Source: Forficula auricularia
Lineage: Eukaryota; Arthropoda; Insecta; Dermaptera; Forficulidae
Direction: 5' to 3'
DNA length: 64,000 nucleotides
Assembly (NCBI GenBank): GCA_024734495.1
Contig: JALMQS010000085.1
Coordinates: 19,767,636 to 19,831,635, forward strand
Each line of letters opens with the position of its first letter. Position 1 is the first letter of the stretch. Positions 60,311 to 64,000 of the stretch are shown here, one piece after another. Below the pieces are notes generated by a model, which had not been told where the DNA came from, searched no databases, and saw only the letters and a program-made list of their open reading frames with translations. A program made the position numbers and the translations under genes.

Positions 60311-61576
60311 CTCTCTCAATTTGAAATCTACACACTCACTCTCTCACTCAATAGAGCACTTGTTCTGTTTCTATCCTTGGTTTTTATTCTTATTCTTGCT
60401 AATTCAAACAAATGCCCGACCAGATCTACATCAATGCACTTTTGATTCTCCAAGTGAATTTCAAATAGAATGTGGAACAACCGTGACTGATGTTGATCGC
60501 AAGCCTCATTAGGAAACGCGAAATTCGCAGAAAGAGTCCTCCATTTTAATATTTCTTAACTTAGAATTTCAGTGGTAATAGAAAGTAATTCTCTTTTAAG
60601 GATGTATGAAACAGTTACGACAGGGTGAAAAGTAATTTAATGATATATACTTTGAATAAATTACTATAAGTAGAAGCAAATATTGTTTTATACACTTGAT
60701 ACGATCAAGTTAAAGATGATATTTCTCATGTTTAATTCAATTTTTGCCAATTTATGATTATAAGAAACGATTTATTTTGAAATTTTCCCTGGATTTCTCA
60801 ATAAATAAAATAAAAGATAGGAAACTTTATATCATATACCTATTGTAATTTTTAAGGATTTAGGTGTCGGTTCTAGGTGAAACATAATATATTCTCCATC
60901 ATAATATACCTATGGCTTGAGAAATTAATAAGGATAAAAATTTCAAATTTCACCAATTTAATAATTTATTAATCTGAGTCTTTATAATTATATAATTATT
61001 TATAAACTAAAAATATAGCTTATTAATTAAATATTATATAAATCAAGGTGTTAAACCTAAGCGACTTTGTCAAACTTTGCAGTGATCTTAATTTATTTAT
61101 AATTTCTAAAATTTTGCACTGTTATTTCCTTTCAAAAAACTTTTGTTACCATAATTTATAAATAAAATAATTTTTAAACCATGAATAAAAACAAGTGAGT
61201 TTTTTAATTTGCACAACTTTTGACATATTCAAGTGCTAATTGGTAAAATAACTTTAGTAAAATCTCACTTCACCCTAAAAACTGAGCATATACCTATATT
61301 ATGTTACCTACTATAGTCGGACGAATTTCACCTGTAGGTAATCTAACCCAAATGCCCGATAAGTAAGTTTGCCCCTTGGGTTCTCAAGAGGGCAATTTCT
61401 TCTGAGATGAAATAAAACATTTAATAAAATGTTTGATTTGACCGTTAAAATATTTGTAATGTAAAGTTCACCCAAAACACTTCTGTAAAAAAACCAGGTA
61501 AGTTCGTAAAAGTATAATGAAATTTAGGGTGTAGGCTGTTTAAATTTATCAAGAATAATTAAGTTGAAAAAATGAC
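60311..61576. other. AT-rich intronic DNA after the second exon
   Basis: No further exon of the receptor was recognised. Confidence 0.35.
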
Positions 61577-61805
61577 TCTTTCAATTGAAATGGATTCTTT
61601 CCATTTTGAATGAAAATCTAGATTTATGGATTCATAATTTTTAATTTAAATTATTTTATTGAAACTTGGCAATTACGCATTATACCATTTGGATAAATGA
61701 ACTAAATTCGGGACAAGTTTTGTGAAAATAATTTAAATTAAAAATTAATAATTCATAAATCTAGATTGTTATTCAAAATGGAAGGAATGCATTTTAATTG
61801 AAAGA
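61577..61805. repeat. inverted repeat, about 80-bp arms, 68-bp loop
   Basis: Left arm 61577-61657 and right arm 61725-61805 share tctttcaatt, ccattttgaat, atctagatttat and taatttttaatttaaattat with about ten mismatches. Resembles a MITE or foldback core. No target duplication was noticed. Confidence 0.8.
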
Positions 61806-61904
61806 AATATTTTCTAATCTTTATTATTCTTAAAATAGTTATTGGAGACTCATAGAAGGTCCACACTGTTCCTGAAGCCAAGGTTTCCGTTTTCTATATA
61901 ATTG

Positions 61905-61970
61905 TAGTTCGTGTAAAATCTGAGGTATTTCGGAAATATTTCAGAAATACCTCAGATTTTGCACGAACTA
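61905..61970. repeat. hairpin, about 26-bp arms
   Basis: The arm tagttcgtgtaaaatctgag pairs with ctcagattttgcacgaacta, continuing through gtattt/aaatac to a 14-nt loop. One mismatch lies in the outer 20 bp. Confidence 0.85.
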
Positions 61971-64000
61971 TTTATTATTCTTGGTAAATTTAAATTGCCT
62001 CCAACCAAGATTTCACTAATCTTTCGAACTTGTTCTGCTTTTTCACAGAAGATGTGTATAATTTCAGCTCTGTATACCAAATGGGTTTTTAGCTCCAAGA
62101 TGACAAAAGTGGCTCGAAATTGTACATGTAAATAGCATACAGCGCGTGTACGCCACAGCTCGTACCTGTGCGCTGGGACTATTTTGAGCTTTAACTTATT
62201 AAAACTTTAAATTTTGTGAAAGAGGGTTCTAGAAATAATTGAATTTTCTATTTTTTATTTTATTTTATTTAAAATGTTATCTATATTTCGAGAAGTGTAT
62301 CATACATCCTTAAAATTCTACATTTCAACACTGAAATTGTTTAACTTACTGTGTAAACATTTCAAAAAATGAAAAAAAAATGAAATTATTGTTTGGCTAT
62401 TTTAATTACGAGTGAAAAGCGAATAACCAAATGCCTAATCATATCCAGATGCGAAGTCATTTCAAAAATAAACTTGATTGAATTAGTAATAAATATAAGT
62501 ATTAATACGGTAATACAATTTTTACAAATAAAAATTAATTTAGTGCTAATAATTTTTAAGGAACTTGTGTCGGTTCCAGGTGAAACTTTTTAAATGATGT
62601 AGATTAAACTACTAGTTAGATTTCACATAATAAATGTATTTGAAATCTCCCTAGAAGCGTAATATACTCTTATTTTGTTAATAGTTAAATTTTATATGAA
62701 ATCTGTAAGGAAAATTCTATTTTGGAAGTTTTTTCTCTAAAATTTTCAATTTTGCCTATTTTGTTTGTTTAATGATTTCAAAGACAAAACATATAGTTAA
62801 AAAATGTTTTATTCGTCTAAAAAAATTTTCACTATAACTCAAAAACTACTGAAAAGATTTAGAGAAAATTCACATGCGAATGTTTCCCCAGTTTAGGGAA
62901 GAAGATAATTTAAATCGGGCTTCTCTAGGGCTGTTTTAATTAATTAATTAATTAATTTTGAAGGTTTATTATAATAAATTAAATCTATGTCTTGAAAAAA
63001 AAAATATTCTTATTCAAAAATTTCCCTTATTCTAACAAATTCGAATTAGCAGAAGCCACAGTGCTTAGCCTATACACTACACACCAGATCAAAATTTTCT
63101 ATTTTTTTTTCTTTATTATGCAATTTCTTTTGTCATCATTGTTATATATAAATATCATGCATTGCTATTTAAAAATACGAGTAAATATATTTTAAATTAT
63201 AGGCTTGTTGACTTACGCATTATACTACCTGTTTGATTAATATTTATTAAAAAAGTATTGGGGTCCAAATACAACACCTAGCAGAGGGCTCTTCAAAAGC
63301 TACTGTATACAAATATAATTTCTTGATTAATTATTGTAGAAATAAATACATTTCTTTATAAAAAATCACAAAAGAAAAATGATGTCAGAGCATTTATTTT
63401 TGTTGAGAAATAAAATGTTTATATCATTTATAATACCGACCATATATAGATTTAAAATTTAAAAAATTTTAAATTTATTAATGACGAAGAAATTGCATTT
63501 GGCCTGTTATTTTGGGAACACCTGGTATTATAATTTTATATAATGATCACCTAATAACTTTTCATTGTTCCCTTCGGTTTTGTTGAATATCTGCGATCCG
63601 ATTAAAATTCTATTGAACATTTCATTCGCCATCCATTGATGAATTTATTTTTAATAATGAAATAATGATCAAAATCGCATGCGAAAGGGCTTAAGTGCGA
63701 AGGCCTGGGAGAACCTTTGGGCATTTGTAATTAGATACATGTCTTTAGCATTTGGCGTATTACCATTTCAAGTGTCGGCTCAGAATTCTCCCCTGAATAA
63801 CGTCTCTGTAGGCTGAATCCTGGCCTGCCTTCAAGGGGAGATTTAAAAAAGCTCTTAAAATAAACAGATGCGCTTGGTCTCTTCATTATTTTATTCAAGA
63901 TTTATGTCCAACTTTCCACTCAAAATATGCGTGTTAGATATTTTATCAAAGTCGGATTACAATTTATTAGAATTAGAATGAAAAAAAATTATAGTTTAAA
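61971..64000. other. AT-rich intronic DNA to the end of the window
   Basis: No exon was recognised. 63650-63840 is less AT-rich and could be a regulatory or unique block. Confidence 0.35.

Noticed and set aside
60162..60512. 116-codon frame on the + strand
   Set aside because: Covers CT and GTTCT repeats. Only the small acceptor-preceded part was kept, as a weak exon candidate.

Overview
The window is AT-rich eukaryotic DNA with long non-coding stretches, GT-AG introns and a dense mix of transposon relics (hAT-, mariner- and pogo-type MITEs, tRNA-derived SINE, LINE, Helitron-like and Penelope-like repeats). This points to an arthropod, most likely an insect; the order cannot be told from sequence alone. 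There is no prokaryotic-style gene organisation, and nearly all short open frames are chance frames in AT-rich DNA.

The only gene that looks intact is a GDNF-receptor-like gene (Gfrl type) on the + strand. It is seen as two exons about 48 kb apart: one ending at 11248 and one at 59205-59332. Their reading phases join exactly, and together they encode one ten-cysteine GDNF/GAS1 domain. So almost the whole window is one giant intron (11249-59204), plus flanking introns on either side. The 5' exons, and probably the 3' exons, lie outside the window.

The giant intron and its flanks hold, in order: a 31-bp-arm palindrome (224-291); Penelope-like repeats with hammerhead-ribozyme-like cores (1.9, 11.8, 12.1 and 58.7 kb, weaker ones at 28, 43.8 and 47.6-47.9 kb); a LINE tail and an inverted MITE pair (4.1-5.8 kb); a tRNA-like sequence (8.3 kb); a 170-180-bp tandem array (9.6-10.2 kb); three foldback elements with CCGGGTGAG ends, one with a flipped core (15.8, 26.1 and 40.9 kb); hAT-type MITEs, several with target duplications (18.2, 19.6, 23.8, 44.5 and 52.3 kb); a decayed multi-exon gene on the - strand (28.3-30.9 kb) interrupted by a SINE with a perfect 14-bp target duplication; a broken jockey/CR1-like LINE (33.7-35.7 kb); a 163-bp-arm inverted repeat (35.9-36.9 kb); an array of units in alternating orientation (37.6-38.5 kb); a nested inverted-repeat composite (47.5-48.1 kb); Helitron-like copies (20.9 and 50.1 kb); a pogo/Tigger-like MITE (58.2 kb); and low-complexity tracts with a telomere-like C-rich array just downstream of the second exon (59.5 kb).

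The most notable observations are the size and phase-matched structure of the receptor gene, the hammerhead-like repeat family with conserved core, stems and cleavage triplet, and the foldback copy whose core has inverted relative to its siblings.
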